Assembly: GCA_001940725.1 (NCBI GenBank)
Contig: MDVR01000062.1
Span: 1-24,526 of the forward strand
Reading direction: 5' to 3'
Length of the DNA: 24,526 nt
Origin: Candidatus Heimdallarchaeota archaeon LC_2
Lineage (GTDB): Archaea > Asgardarchaeota > Heimdallarchaeia > Heimdallarchaeales > Kariarchaeaceae
In this document: positions 7,842 through 15,769 of the stretch, piece by piece
Numbering within the stretch: position 1 is the first letter of the stretch
Layout: each line of letters opens with the position of its first letter
Notes under the pieces: generated by a model
Database searches by the model: none
The model's input: only the letters and a program-made list of their open reading frames with translations
Told to the model about the DNA's origin: nothing
Translations under genes and position numbers: made by a program

Positions 7842-8462
7842 TCATTGTTCTTCATACTCAAAATTATCATCTTCTGGACCACAATATCCTGCTTCCAGTA
7901 GCTTTGTAACTTCCTGCAAGACTACATCCTGCAATACCCATAGAAACTGACGTAACTTTTGTAGTGGACGAGGTTTCCAGGGACGTTTAGGTTTCTCTTT
8001 CGCTTCCCGGGGAATATCAAGTAGCAGTAACGCATAGAAACCGCCTGTAACAATTATTATTATATCAAGTATACGATCTATTATCGTCATCGTAACAATA
8101 TCAACCATTCGATCTTGAGTTTCATCAAATTTGATTGATAGAACCTTAGCAACGTCGCCTGTTCCAAAAAATAAGAATGAATTATAAAATTGAGACAAAA
8201 AACTGTAATAAAATAGTGTTTTGAGTGGAAAACCAGATTTATTAACAGCTCGTATTAATAAAGCCCATCGAATTGATCGAGTGAATAAAATTATAGCGAT
8301 AGTTATGATCAAACTGCTTATGTTTTGAAATGTAGCTTTTTTTGTAAATAATTCAGAGACTTCATCACTATTTATCATATTAAATACGATTAAAAGAAAA
8401 ACAATTGATAACAGCAAACTAATGTATTTTTTATTCTTGACAAGGTAATGGCTAAATTTCAA
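7842..8462 (-). pseudogene. Truncated lysylphosphatidylglycerol-synthase-TM/UPF0104-like flippase with foreign tail
   Basis: Residues 1-150 of 206 match the start of the LPG_synthase_TM/UPF0104 (AglD-like) membrane family: hydrophobic segments at about 12-30, 48-62, 80-98 and 124-147, the phrase RSIRWALLIRAV (62-73), GTGDVAKVL (100-108) and DRILDI after it. Members usually have 300 or more residues and 7-8 membrane segments, so half is missing. From about residue 152 (near position 8009) the protein turns into a charged, proline- and tryptophan-containing tail (KPKRPWKPRPLQKLRQFL, ending EYEEQ), and the DNA becomes clearly richer in G and C. The tail looks like the C-terminus of another protein, perhaps a transposase, joined in frame by a rearrangement. 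The product is probably non-functional; before damage it likely acted in lipid or glycan translocation. Confidence 0.65.
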
Positions 8463-8679
8463 TAATTAGATCATCTATAAATGTTCATTTAAATATGGTT
8501 CTAAAGCCTCATCATCCAATCTGTTTATATTTTGTATATTTTACTTCTCTGAATTGATAATCTTTCTTTAATGTTCGTAAAATGTAATTTGAAATACAGA
8601 ACATTTGTTTTGATTTTCCTATTCCTAGTTATATATTTCACTAAATTTAAGCCCGAAATTTTTTGTAGCTCTTATTTTT

Positions 8680-9804
8680 ATGGAATATGTGGGTTCAAGT
8701 ATCGAAGAAAAACTTACTTTGTCAGATCAAGTTGACCATCTGTTGATGAATAATGAAAAATTACTGAAATGGACTTCATTAGTTATCATTACAATTCTTG
8801 TATTAGTTATTGAAGTGACTGTAGCAGGAATATTTGATGATCCAAAGTCACATCTCGAACGTGAAGATATATTTTTTGTTTGGCAAGAAGGTGAGAAAAT
8901 ATCTAATGGTGCAAATCCTTATGCAGCAATATTAGATGGTAATTTAATTGAAAATGAAAAATATGCAACTTATCTTCCATTTTTTTATTTATTAGCATCC
9001 CTTTTTCAGATACTTGGATTCACCAGTTTTAAGGAATGGGTAATATTTTTTAGGATCCTATCTGCGATTTTTTATCTGGCAATTGCATATTTCCTATTTT
9101 TAAAGTCGTATAAGAAATCCGTAATTTTTTCGATTTTCGTTACAATGTATTGGATTTTTAATAGATGGTCTATTGTCGTTGTGTACGTTGTTAACATTGA
9201 TTTTATCCCATTATTTTTAATGATTATTTCATTATATTACTATGATACCCACCGAAATATGTCTTTAATCACTTACGCATTTTCACTATCTATGAAGCAT
9301 CTAGCAATATTTCTTCTGCCAATTTATTTAATTTTACTTCTTAGAGACTCCGAAATTACTTCGATTAAGGATTACGGATTCTCAATATTGAAAATTGTGG
9401 GAATACCGTTAATTTTTGCAATCCCATTCATAATTTTAGATCCTAAAGCATTTTTATATTCAATGGCATTCAGTGGAACAAGACACCCGAAAGGCCTATT
9501 TGATGAATTTTATGAATCTGCCCCAGAGGGTACATTTATTGCATTTGGTATTGCAAATCGAATTTTTATGGTTCTAATAATGGCTTTGGTTTACCTTCTA
9601 TTTCAATCTAATAAAATTGAGAGGTTTACTACGTCATTTCTTATATTTGTAATTTTCATTGAATTTAATTTAGTATTGTTTGATCAATATAGAGTTTGGA
9701 GGATTGCCCTTCTACCTTTGATGCTTCTGGAGTTTAATATATTTACCATAAAGAAGGATAAGGAAAATATAGATGTGAAAGAAAACCCGTCAAACCCGAT
9801 TTAA
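8680..9804 (+). CDS. Multi-membrane-spanning GT-C-type glycosyltransferase (DUF2029/GT87-like)
   Basis: A 374-residue integral membrane protein with about nine hydrophobic helices. After the first membrane segment (about 33-51) an outside loop carries the acidic motif R-E-D-I-F-F-V-W (61-68), then SNGANPYAAI and YATYLPFFYLLAS. This arrangement (acidic residues, then ANPY, then TYLPFFY) is typical of GT87/DUF2029 mannosyltransferase-like enzymes that use polyprenyl-phosphate sugars at the outer membrane face. The following helices contain FNRWSIVVV and SMKHLAIFLLPIYL, also familiar in this group. A TATATATTT box near 8630 would give a leader of about 20 bases. GtrA follows 49 bases downstream and GT2 after that, suggesting a glycan-building operon. 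Donor and acceptor are unknown. Confidence 0.78.
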   Translation: MEYVGSSIEEKLTLSDQVDHLLMNNEKLLKWTSLVIITILVLVIEVTVAGIFDDPKSHLEREDIFFVWQEGEKISNGANPYAAILDGNLIENEKYATYLPFFYLLASLFQILGFTSFKEWVIFFRILSAIFYLAIAYFLFLKSYKKSVIFSIFVTMYWIFNRWSIVVVYVVNIDFIPLFLMIISLYYYDTHRNMSLITYAFSLSMKHLAIFLLPIYLILLLRDSEITSIKDYGFSILKIVGIPLIFAIPFIILDPKAFLYSMAFSGTRHPKGLFDEFYESAPEGTFIAFGIANRIFMVLIMALVYLLFQSNKIERFTTSFLIFVIFIEFNLVLFDQYRVWRIALLPLMLLEFNIFTIKKDKENIDVKENPSNPI

Positions 9805-9852
9805 ATTTTATATAAAAACAAAAAGTTTTGATGGATTGTTTTTAAATGAAAT

Positions 9853-10257
9853 ATGAGAATTTTGTCAGATCCAAAATCTATGAATTTAGAAAAATTAATA
9901 CCATATTTGGCAATCTCGGTGATTGCAACATTAATTGATTTTTCTACTTACATAATTCTTCTTAATGTGTTCTCATGGTACTATATCTATGCCAATATGA
10001 TTTCTATTGTTTTTGGTATATTATCAAAATTTAGTCTAAACAGAGTTATAACTTTCAAAGATCGGAATGACAAATCATGGAAGCATCAATTACGCAGATT
10101 TTTACTTGTTTCAGGTTCAGGATTTATACTTTCCAATGTTGTTTTAGTACTTAGTATTGAATTGATTAATATTCCAGAAGAAATCTCAAAGATTATTGCG
10201 ATTGGAGTTGTTTTTGCTTATACATTTATATTACATAATTTCTATTCTTTCAAATAA
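9853..10257 (+). CDS. GtrA-like membrane protein
   Basis: A 134-residue protein with four membrane helices (about 14-35, 41-60, 78-101, 107-130), the normal size and topology of the GtrA/DPMS family. Characteristic features are the opening phrase YLAISVIATLIDFSTYIILL, the central NRVITFKDR (between helices 2 and 3, family form NrxwtF) and the ending FILHNFYSFK (family form NFxxxrxwvF). GtrA proteins are thought to help move polyprenyl-linked sugars across the membrane or to anchor a partner GT2. A GT2 gene follows directly (63 bases), the common pairing. Together with the preceding GT-C enzyme they form a plausible GtrA-GtrB-type glycosylation set. Confidence 0.9.
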   Translation: MRILSDPKSMNLEKLIPYLAISVIATLIDFSTYIILLNVFSWYYIYANMISIVFGILSKFSLNRVITFKDRNDKSWKHQLRRFLLVSGSGFILSNVVLVLSIELINIPEEISKIIAIGVVFAYTFILHNFYSFK

Positions 10258-10320
10258 TATTTAATTAAAATGACGTGACTCCTTATCGATTAAAATAATA
10301 ATGCAAATATAACAAGTCTC

Positions 10321-11286
10321 ATGTATTCGTACATGACCGATTTGGATTTATCAATTGTTATCCCAATTTTCAATGAGCAAGAGAATATCGAGAATCTTAT
10401 GCAAGAAATTGAAGAATCAATTGTCGAATTAACATTTGAGGTAATATTTGTTAATGATGGATCTTCTGATAATTCTCTAAATATCTTAGAGGAATTAGTT
10501 AATAAATATAGAGAAAATAAGAGAATTAGTATTATTGTTGCAGATTTAAGAAGAAATTCTGGCCAAACAGCGTCAATGAGGGCTGGATTTAGTCTGGTTA
10601 ATGGGAAATATGTGGTAACAATGGATGGAGATGGCCAAAATGACCCCAAAGATATAATTAAGCTATATAATAGAATTTCAACAGAAAAGGTTGATGTAAT
10701 ATGTGGTTGGAGGAAAAAGAGACAAGATCCCTTTTCCAAAAAAATACCTTCTAAATTTTCCAATTTCTTACATCGCAGACTAACAGGATTAAAAATACAT
10801 GATTCTGGATGTACACTCCGAATATACATTGCTGAATCAATATTAGACTTACCTATACATGGAGAAGACCATCGATTTCTACCTGCAATAATTTATTCTA
10901 AAGGATATGAAGTAAAAGAAATGGTGGTTAATCATAGACACCGTATTGCAGGTCAAAGTAAATATGGAATTTCAAGACTATGGCGAGGTTACTTAGATTT
11001 ACTTTCTACTACATTTGTAATTAAAACCGGTGTGAAACCTTTTCAATTCTATTCAAAAATTGCATTAATCCCAGGTATTCTTGGTACACTTATTTTGGGT
11101 TATCTAACAATAATAAAAATCTTCACTGGAGAAAGCATTGGGGATAGGCCTTTACTTCTTCTAGGAGTGTTATTGGAAATCTTTGCGGTACAGTTTTTTG
11201 TAACTGGTTTAACTTCTGAAATGATTTCAACTGAAAAAGCCACAAATGAAAAACGATATTCCATTAGATCGATTACAAAGAATTGA
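10321..11286 (+). CDS. Family 2 glycosyltransferase, polyprenyl-phosphate sugar synthase type (GtrB/DPM1-like)
   Basis: A 321-residue protein: GT2 catalytic domain at about 8-235 and two C-terminal membrane helices (about 245-265 and 275-297). Visible motifs are IPIFNEQENI (14-23), FVNDGSSDNS (43-52), the DxD region MDGDGQNDP (101-109), and HDSGCTLR near the acceptor site, all typical of dolichol- or polyprenyl-phosphate mannose/glucose synthases. It probably transfers a sugar from a nucleotide donor to a lipid phosphate on the cytoplasmic face, and the GtrA and GT-C neighbours would use the product. The start could be the ATG at 10321 or the one at 10333; an A/T box around 10290 would make the message nearly leaderless. 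Confidence 0.9.
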   Translation: MYSYMTDLDLSIVIPIFNEQENIENLMQEIEESIVELTFEVIFVNDGSSDNSLNILEELVNKYRENKRISIIVADLRRNSGQTASMRAGFSLVNGKYVVTMDGDGQNDPKDIIKLYNRISTEKVDVICGWRKKRQDPFSKKIPSKFSNFLHRRLTGLKIHDSGCTLRIYIAESILDLPIHGEDHRFLPAIIYSKGYEVKEMVVNHRHRIAGQSKYGISRLWRGYLDLLSTTFVIKTGVKPFQFYSKIALIPGILGTLILGYLTIIKIFTGESIGDRPLLLLGVLLEIFAVQFFVTGLTSEMISTEKATNEKRYSIRSITKN

Positions 11287-11312
11287 AAATATTGAATAAA
11301 TAAAGATTTAAT

Positions 11313-12260
11313 TTAATTCATTTTTTTATACCAATTCACAAATTTTTCTATCCCTTCTTCAATTGAGGTTGTTGGTTGATACCCTAATTCAGTATTTGCA
11401 AGATTAATGTCGGCCAAAGTATGATCCACATCCCCAGGTTGCATTTCGATTTGATTGATTTTATATGGTTTATTCATTTTCTCTCCAATAATTGAAATCA
11501 AATCAATTAGCTTTACAGGTCTGTTATTTCCTAAATTGAATGTATTATAACCATTAAGATGGGATATTGATTTAATTATACCTTGAATAATATCATCAAT
11601 ATAAGTATAATCTCGGCTTGAAGATCCATCCCCATACATTTGTATAATTTTCCCTTGATCAATCAAACGTGTAAATTTATGAATTCCCATTTCGGGTCTT
11701 TGTCTTGGCCCATAAACAGTAAAAAATCTTAAATTAGTTATTTCTATTCCATATTGAGAATAGTAAACATGATTAAAATGTTCACAACTTAATTTTGATG
11801 CAGCATAAGGACTAATTGGTGTATCAATTTTAATATCTTCAGAATATGGGAGTTCAGGAATATTACCATATACAGAAGAACTACTTCCAAATATCATTTT
11901 ATTAATATCCAAACGTCTGCAAGTTTCAAGAATATTGACTGTAGCTTCTATATCATGATGAATATATGACTTTGGAAATAGTAGTGATGGTCGAACACCT
12001 GCTCGAGCAGATAAATGGATAATTAAATCGATAGACGTATTAGATAAAGCTAGAGTGAAATCCTCAGTTCTCACGTCTATATTAAAAAATTGGAAATCCC
12101 CTTTTCGCTCTAAATTTTTTAAATTTCTTTGTTTAATTGATTTTGAGTAGAAAGGGTCAAAATTATCAATTCCTATAACTTGATGGTTTTGGGAAATCAA
12201 CTTTTCAGCTAAATGACTCCCAATAAAACCTGCAACACCAGTTATAGCGATATTAGCCAT
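11313..12260 (-). CDS. NAD-dependent epimerase/dehydratase, UDP-glucuronate/glucose 4-epimerase-like
   Basis: A 315-residue extended short-chain dehydrogenase, full length. The NAD-binding loop is GVAGFIG (8-14). The HLSARAGVRPS phrase (82-92) is characteristic of nucleotide-sugar 4-epimerases close to UDP-glucuronate 4-epimerase. GSSSSVYG (125-132) contains the catalytic Ser, and YAASK (152-156) the catalytic Tyr and Lys. RFFTVYGPRQRPEM and DGSSSRDYTYIDDI are the usual substrate-domain motifs. It should interconvert UDP-sugars used as precursors for surface glycans, in line with the convergently placed glycosyltransferase cluster, which ends only 26 bases away. The exact sugar cannot be told from sequence alone. 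A TTTAAA box at about 12283-12289 suggests a short-leader transcript. Confidence 0.9.
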   Translation of the reverse strand: MANIAITGVAGFIGSHLAEKLISQNHQVIGIDNFDPFYSKSIKQRNLKNLERKGDFQFFNIDVRTEDFTLALSNTSIDLIIHLSARAGVRPSLLFPKSYIHHDIEATVNILETCRRLDINKMIFGSSSSVYGNIPELPYSEDIKIDTPISPYAASKLSCEHFNHVYYSQYGIEITNLRFFTVYGPRQRPEMGIHKFTRLIDQGKIIQMYGDGSSSRDYTYIDDIIQGIIKSISHLNGYNTFNLGNNRPVKLIDLISIIGEKMNKPYKINQIEMQPGDVDHTLADINLANTELGYQPTTSIEEGIEKFVNWYKKMN

Positions 12261-12329
12261 AAGTTATCGATAGCGTGTACGTTTTAAATTTCTATATATC
12301 AAATTAGAGAAAAAGAAAATTTCATTCAA

Positions 12330-12345
12330 TTTATATTTATAAAAA
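12330..12345 (+). promoter_or_regulatory. Candidate TATA box for the biotin carboxylase operon
   Basis: The stretch TTTATATTTATAAAAA lies in the divergent intergenic region. It would place transcription start near 12362 and give a leader of about 58 bases that contains the hairpin at 12392-12409. Confidence 0.45.
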
Positions 12346-12391
12346 TCGCTATTTTCTTCATCAACTTAAAGAAAGAAAACAAGATTTAAGC

Positions 12392-12409
12392 AATGTTTAA
12401 AGAAACATT
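12392..12409 (+). promoter_or_regulatory. Hairpin/operator-like inverted repeat just before the biotin carboxylase start
   Basis: Arms AATGTTT and AAACATT (7 bp) enclose the 4-base loop AAAG. It ends 10 bases before the ATG at 12420, where it could block ribosome access or act as a DNA operator. No link to a particular regulator can be shown. Confidence 0.5.
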
Positions 12410-12419
12410 AGTTTGAAGA

Positions 12420-13883
12420 ATGTATTCATCTGTCTTGGTTGCTAATCGCGGAGAAATTGCCTTACGAGTAATTTCAACTTTACAAGATCATGGTATTGAG
12501 GCTGTTGTAACAGCAAGTGATCTCGACATCAATTCACTCCCAGCTAGAAGAGCGGATAAAGTACTACATTTGAAAGGTGTAACTGCTCAAGACACTTATT
12601 TGAATATTGAAAAAATAATTAATGGAGCCAAAGATATCGGAGTTAATGCCCTCCATCCAGGATATGGATTTCTTGCGGAAAACCCTATATTCGCTAAAGA
12701 AGTAATAAAAAATCAAATAGACTTCATTGGACCGACTCCAGATCAAATGTTAACCTTCGGAGATAAAATACAAGCAAGAAAAGTTGCTATTAATTCAGAT
12801 ACTCCAATAGTTCCAGGCTCAGATGAAAAGCTTGACGATGATGAATTTGCGGCAATTGCTAAAGAAATTGGATTTCCTTTATTGATTAAAGCATCTGCTG
12901 GTGGTGGTGGAAGAGGAATTAGATTCGTCCAAAATATTAAACAATTAAAAACAGAATTGGCAATGGCTAAATCTGAGGCTAAACTTGCATTTAATGATGA
13001 TCGGGTTTACTTGGAAAAATTTATTGCTAATGGAAGGCATATTGAAGTCCAAATATTAGGCATTGATTCTGATAAGATACTTCATTTTGGGGAAAGAGAT
13101 TGTTCTATGCAACGAAAAAATCAAAAAATCATTGAAGAAAGTCCTGCTCCATCAATTTCCAGGAAACGAGCGAAAAAAATGCATGATGATGCAATTAATC
13201 TAGTTAAGGAAATGAAATATCTTAATGCAGGTACAGTCGAATTTTTAGTTGATAAAACTGATCATTATTTTCTCGAAGTAAATGCAAGAATACAGGTAGA
13301 ACATCCTGTGACTGAATTCGTTACGGGTGAGGATTTAATATGGAGGCAAATACAGGTAGCATCAGGAGAACCACTAGATCTTAATCAAAAAGACATTAAG
13401 ACAAGAGGGCATTCAATTGAGGCACGTGTATATGCTGAAAATCCTTATGAGAATTTTTCTCCTTCAACTGGTAAAATTAATAGAATTCGTCACCCTGTTG
13501 GACCTGGAATTAGGATTGATTCTGCCGTTGAAGATGGAGATGTCATATCCCCATACTACGATCCAATGATTTCAAAATTAATTGTCTATTCTCCTAATCG
13601 CAAAGCAGCAATTCGAAAGCTCATTTCAACTCTTGATAATTACCTTATTACTGGAATACATACTACCGTACCATACATTAGGAATTTATTACTAGAAAAA
13701 GAATTTACTAATCTTGAGTATCATACTCGATATTTAGATGAATATGAACAGAAAATACCTGAACAGGTTTTGAAATTCGCGAGAGTTGCTGCAATTTCTA
13801 TTCTCAAAGGATCTAAGAATATTGCAAAACAAAATCAACCTACCTTTTCAAATTGGAGGAGATCGGGATTTGATTCAAGGTGA
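12420..13883 (+). CDS. accC: Biotin carboxylase subunit of acyl-CoA (acetyl/propionyl-CoA) carboxylase
   Basis: A 487-residue ATP-grasp enzyme that carboxylates the biotin of the carrier protein with bicarbonate and ATP. Motifs in order: ANRGEIALR (8-16), HPGYGFLAEN (79-88), the glycine-rich ATP loop KASAGGGGRGIR (157-168), RHIEV with His207, RDCSMQRKNQK (226-236) and FLEVNARIQVEHP (284-296) with catalytic Arg290. The usual QRRHQK has Asn234 where E. coli AccC has the nucleotide-site His236. The final ~40 residues are family-variable. The stop codon TGA lies inside the Shine-Dalgarno sequence of the next gene, the biotin carrier, 4 bases away, so the two are coupled. No carboxyltransferase gene is present in the window. 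Archaeal versions often serve acetyl-/propionyl-CoA carboxylation, but the substrate depends on that missing subunit. Confidence 0.94.
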   Translation: MYSSVLVANRGEIALRVISTLQDHGIEAVVTASDLDINSLPARRADKVLHLKGVTAQDTYLNIEKIINGAKDIGVNALHPGYGFLAENPIFAKEVIKNQIDFIGPTPDQMLTFGDKIQARKVAINSDTPIVPGSDEKLDDDEFAAIAKEIGFPLLIKASAGGGGRGIRFVQNIKQLKTELAMAKSEAKLAFNDDRVYLEKFIANGRHIEVQILGIDSDKILHFGERDCSMQRKNQKIIEESPAPSISRKRAKKMHDDAINLVKEMKYLNAGTVEFLVDKTDHYFLEVNARIQVEHPVTEFVTGEDLIWRQIQVASGEPLDLNQKDIKTRGHSIEARVYAENPYENFSPSTGKINRIRHPVGPGIRIDSAVEDGDVISPYYDPMISKLIVYSPNRKAAIRKLISTLDNYLITGIHTTVPYIRNLLLEKEFTNLEYHTRYLDEYEQKIPEQVLKFARVAAISILKGSKNIAKQNQPTFSNWRRSGFDSR

Positions 13884-13884
13884 T
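13877..13884 (+). promoter_or_regulatory. Ribosome binding site deciding the biotin carrier start
   Basis: AAGGTGAT matches the complement of the archaeal 16S rRNA 3' tail, and the ATG follows 3 bases later at 13888. The TGA of the upstream gene lies inside it. It argues against the longer reading that would begin at 13786 inside the biotin carboxylase gene. Confidence 0.75.
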
Positions 13885-13887
13885 ATC

Positions 13888-14367
13888 ATGAAAAAAATGA
13901 TAACAAAGATAGATGAAAATGCTTTGGAAGTTTTTATATCTAGTAATGAAATAATTCTCAAAAATGAAAAATATCGAATTAAGAATGAAAATGGGAGTTT
14001 ATTAATTACAAATCAAAGTGGTCAGACAATGTGGATAGATGACGTCATAGATTTAGATAACAATTTAATTAGAGTTGAAATAGATGGTTATACAGTGGAC
14101 GTTTTTCTTGAAGATCCACTTTTAAAAGCAGCTCAAGGTGAAGAGGATGCCGAACTTACCACGAAATCTCCATTAGCAGGGAGTATCTCAAATATATTTG
14201 TAGAAGTAGGAGACAAAATTATACTTGGAGATGTTTTAATAATCATTTCAGCTATGAAAATGGAGAACAAAATTATTGCAAAATCCGAAGGAATTGTAAA
14301 GTGTATAAACATTAATATTGGAGATCAAGTTAACAAGGGTATAGTTCTTATAGAATTAGAAAAGTGA
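13888..14367 (+). CDS. Biotin carboxyl carrier protein (biotinyl-domain subunit)
   Basis: A 159-residue carrier protein. The C-terminal biotinyl domain covers about 92-159: SPLAGSISNIFVEVGDKI, then the AMKM biotinylation motif with Lys124, then GDQVNKGIVLIELE. The N-terminal ~80 residues form a small beta-rich region followed by an acidic linker (GEEDAEL). The design resembles the carrier subunit of archaeal and actinobacterial acyl-CoA carboxylases and of decarboxylase gamma subunits. It is carboxylated by the enzyme encoded just upstream and delivers the carboxyl to a carboxyltransferase encoded elsewhere. The start at 13888 was chosen because of the strong Shine-Dalgarno sequence; an open frame extends upstream to 13786 but overlaps the carboxylase. 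Confidence 0.93.
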   Translation: MKKMITKIDENALEVFISSNEIILKNEKYRIKNENGSLLITNQSGQTMWIDDVIDLDNNLIRVEIDGYTVDVFLEDPLLKAAQGEEDAELTTKSPLAGSISNIFVEVGDKIILGDVLIIISAMKMENKIIAKSEGIVKCININIGDQVNKGIVLIELEK

Positions 14368-14371
14368 TGAA

Positions 14372-15649
14372 ATGGGATTTTCGGCATTAGGTTTGGATAA
14401 AAGACTGATAGAAGCATTAGATTTGGTAGAAGTTATTGAACCTACTGAAATCCAAAAACGTTCGATTCCAAAAATTATTGCTGGTCTTAATGTATTGGGG
14501 ATTGCACCAACAGGGACAGGAAAAACATTTTCTTATTTACTTCCTGCAATCCATCGTTTAATAAATGCAAAAATCAGACATGATGATCCTTCCGTACTTA
14601 TTATTGTACCAACAAGAGAGTTAGTACAACAAGTACAAGATCAAGTGAAAATTATCACCAAAAAAACTGAAGTATTTAGTACAATGGTGGTTGCGGGTGA
14701 AAGAGACAATAAACAAAGGAGAAAATTTAAAGAATTAATTGAGGTAATTGTGGCTACTCCAGGGAGATTGGTTCAATTCATTGAAGATGAAGTTTTTACT
14801 CTATCAAATATTTCAATTTTAATTATTGATGAAGTAGATAGAATGTTGGATATGGGTTTTCAAGCAGAAATTAAACGAATATTAATTGAATTACCACACA
14901 AAAATAAAAGGCAAACTCTCCTTTTTTGTTCGACCTTACCTCTACCAGTTGAACGTTTAGCGACTATGCTACAACAAAAGACCAATATTGTTGAAGTAGG
15001 TAGATCACATTCTCCAGAAAATATTGAACATGAACTGTATCAACTTTCGAAAGGTGCAAAATTTGACAAATTACTTGAATTATTAAAATCAGGTAGAATT
15101 AATTCTGCATTGATTTTTACTCGTGCACAAGGAACTGCGAGAATTACCACTAGAAATTTATTAAAAGCAGGTCTTGATTGCGAGGAATTTCATGGAGGTT
15201 TGACGCAAAGGCAAAGAAACAAAGCTCTCCAAAATTTTTCAAGTGGTCAGGTAAGAGTTTTAGTAGCAACAGATATTGCAGCTAGAGGAATTGATATAAA
15301 AGGTATTACTCATGTCATTAACTTTGATGTTCCAAGAAATTATGATGATTATTTACATCGAGCTGGTCGAACTGGTAGACTTAACAAAAAAGGAACATCC
15401 ATCATATTAGCATCACCGGATGATTTTCATAATTTACATGGAATTAAGAAGAATTTAGGACAGCGTGTTCAATTAAAACAAGCTTACTTACCAGATAAAA
15501 AGCCTGCATCTCGAAGTAGGAGAGTCTTCAAAAAACCTCAGACAATAGCGAAAGGCCGAATCACATCTTTACCATCAAGTTATAGAAAACCTACTAAGAA
15601 AATTAGGAAAAAGCCAAAATCATTCAGAAAGAAAGCAAAGCGTAAGTAA
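14372..15649 (+). CDS. DEAD-box-type RNA helicase with basic C-terminal tail
   Basis: A 425-residue superfamily 2 helicase that would unwind or remodel RNA using ATP. Motifs: Q motif EPTEIQKRSIP (23-33), motif I APTGTGKT (45-52), PTREL (80-84), TPGRL (129-133), motif II DEVD (153-156) instead of DEAD, motif III CST where most members have SAT (186-188), and in the second domain ATDIAARGIDI and HRAGRTGR. The C-terminal ~50 residues are very rich in Lys, Arg and Ser, probably for RNA binding. It begins 4 bases after the biotin carrier stop, so it is likely in the same transcript although its role is unrelated. It resembles the RhlE/CsdA group; the target RNA is unknown. Confidence 0.93.
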   Translation: MGFSALGLDKRLIEALDLVEVIEPTEIQKRSIPKIIAGLNVLGIAPTGTGKTFSYLLPAIHRLINAKIRHDDPSVLIIVPTRELVQQVQDQVKIITKKTEVFSTMVVAGERDNKQRRKFKELIEVIVATPGRLVQFIEDEVFTLSNISILIIDEVDRMLDMGFQAEIKRILIELPHKNKRQTLLFCSTLPLPVERLATMLQQKTNIVEVGRSHSPENIEHELYQLSKGAKFDKLLELLKSGRINSALIFTRAQGTARITTRNLLKAGLDCEEFHGGLTQRQRNKALQNFSSGQVRVLVATDIAARGIDIKGITHVINFDVPRNYDDYLHRAGRTGRLNKKGTSIILASPDDFHNLHGIKKNLGQRVQLKQAYLPDKKPASRSRRVFKKPQTIAKGRITSLPSSYRKPTKKIRKKPKSFRKKAKRK

Positions 15650-15769
15650 TTGGTCTTATCAAATGAATTATTCAAGCGAATATATTAAAGACAAAATAAT
15701 AATTATATAAAAAATGAAAATGTAATTGATTTACAACAATTAATATTGACTGAACAAAGTATTGTCAAA

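Noticed and set aside
10290..10829. Long open frame of 179 codons on the minus strand
   Set aside because: Lies fully antisense to a GT2 gene with complete motifs; composition reads as a shadow.
13786..13887. N-terminal extension of the biotin carrier into the carboxylase gene
   Set aside because: Overlaps the upstream gene by about 100 bases, while a strong Shine-Dalgarno and ATG exist at 13877-13890.
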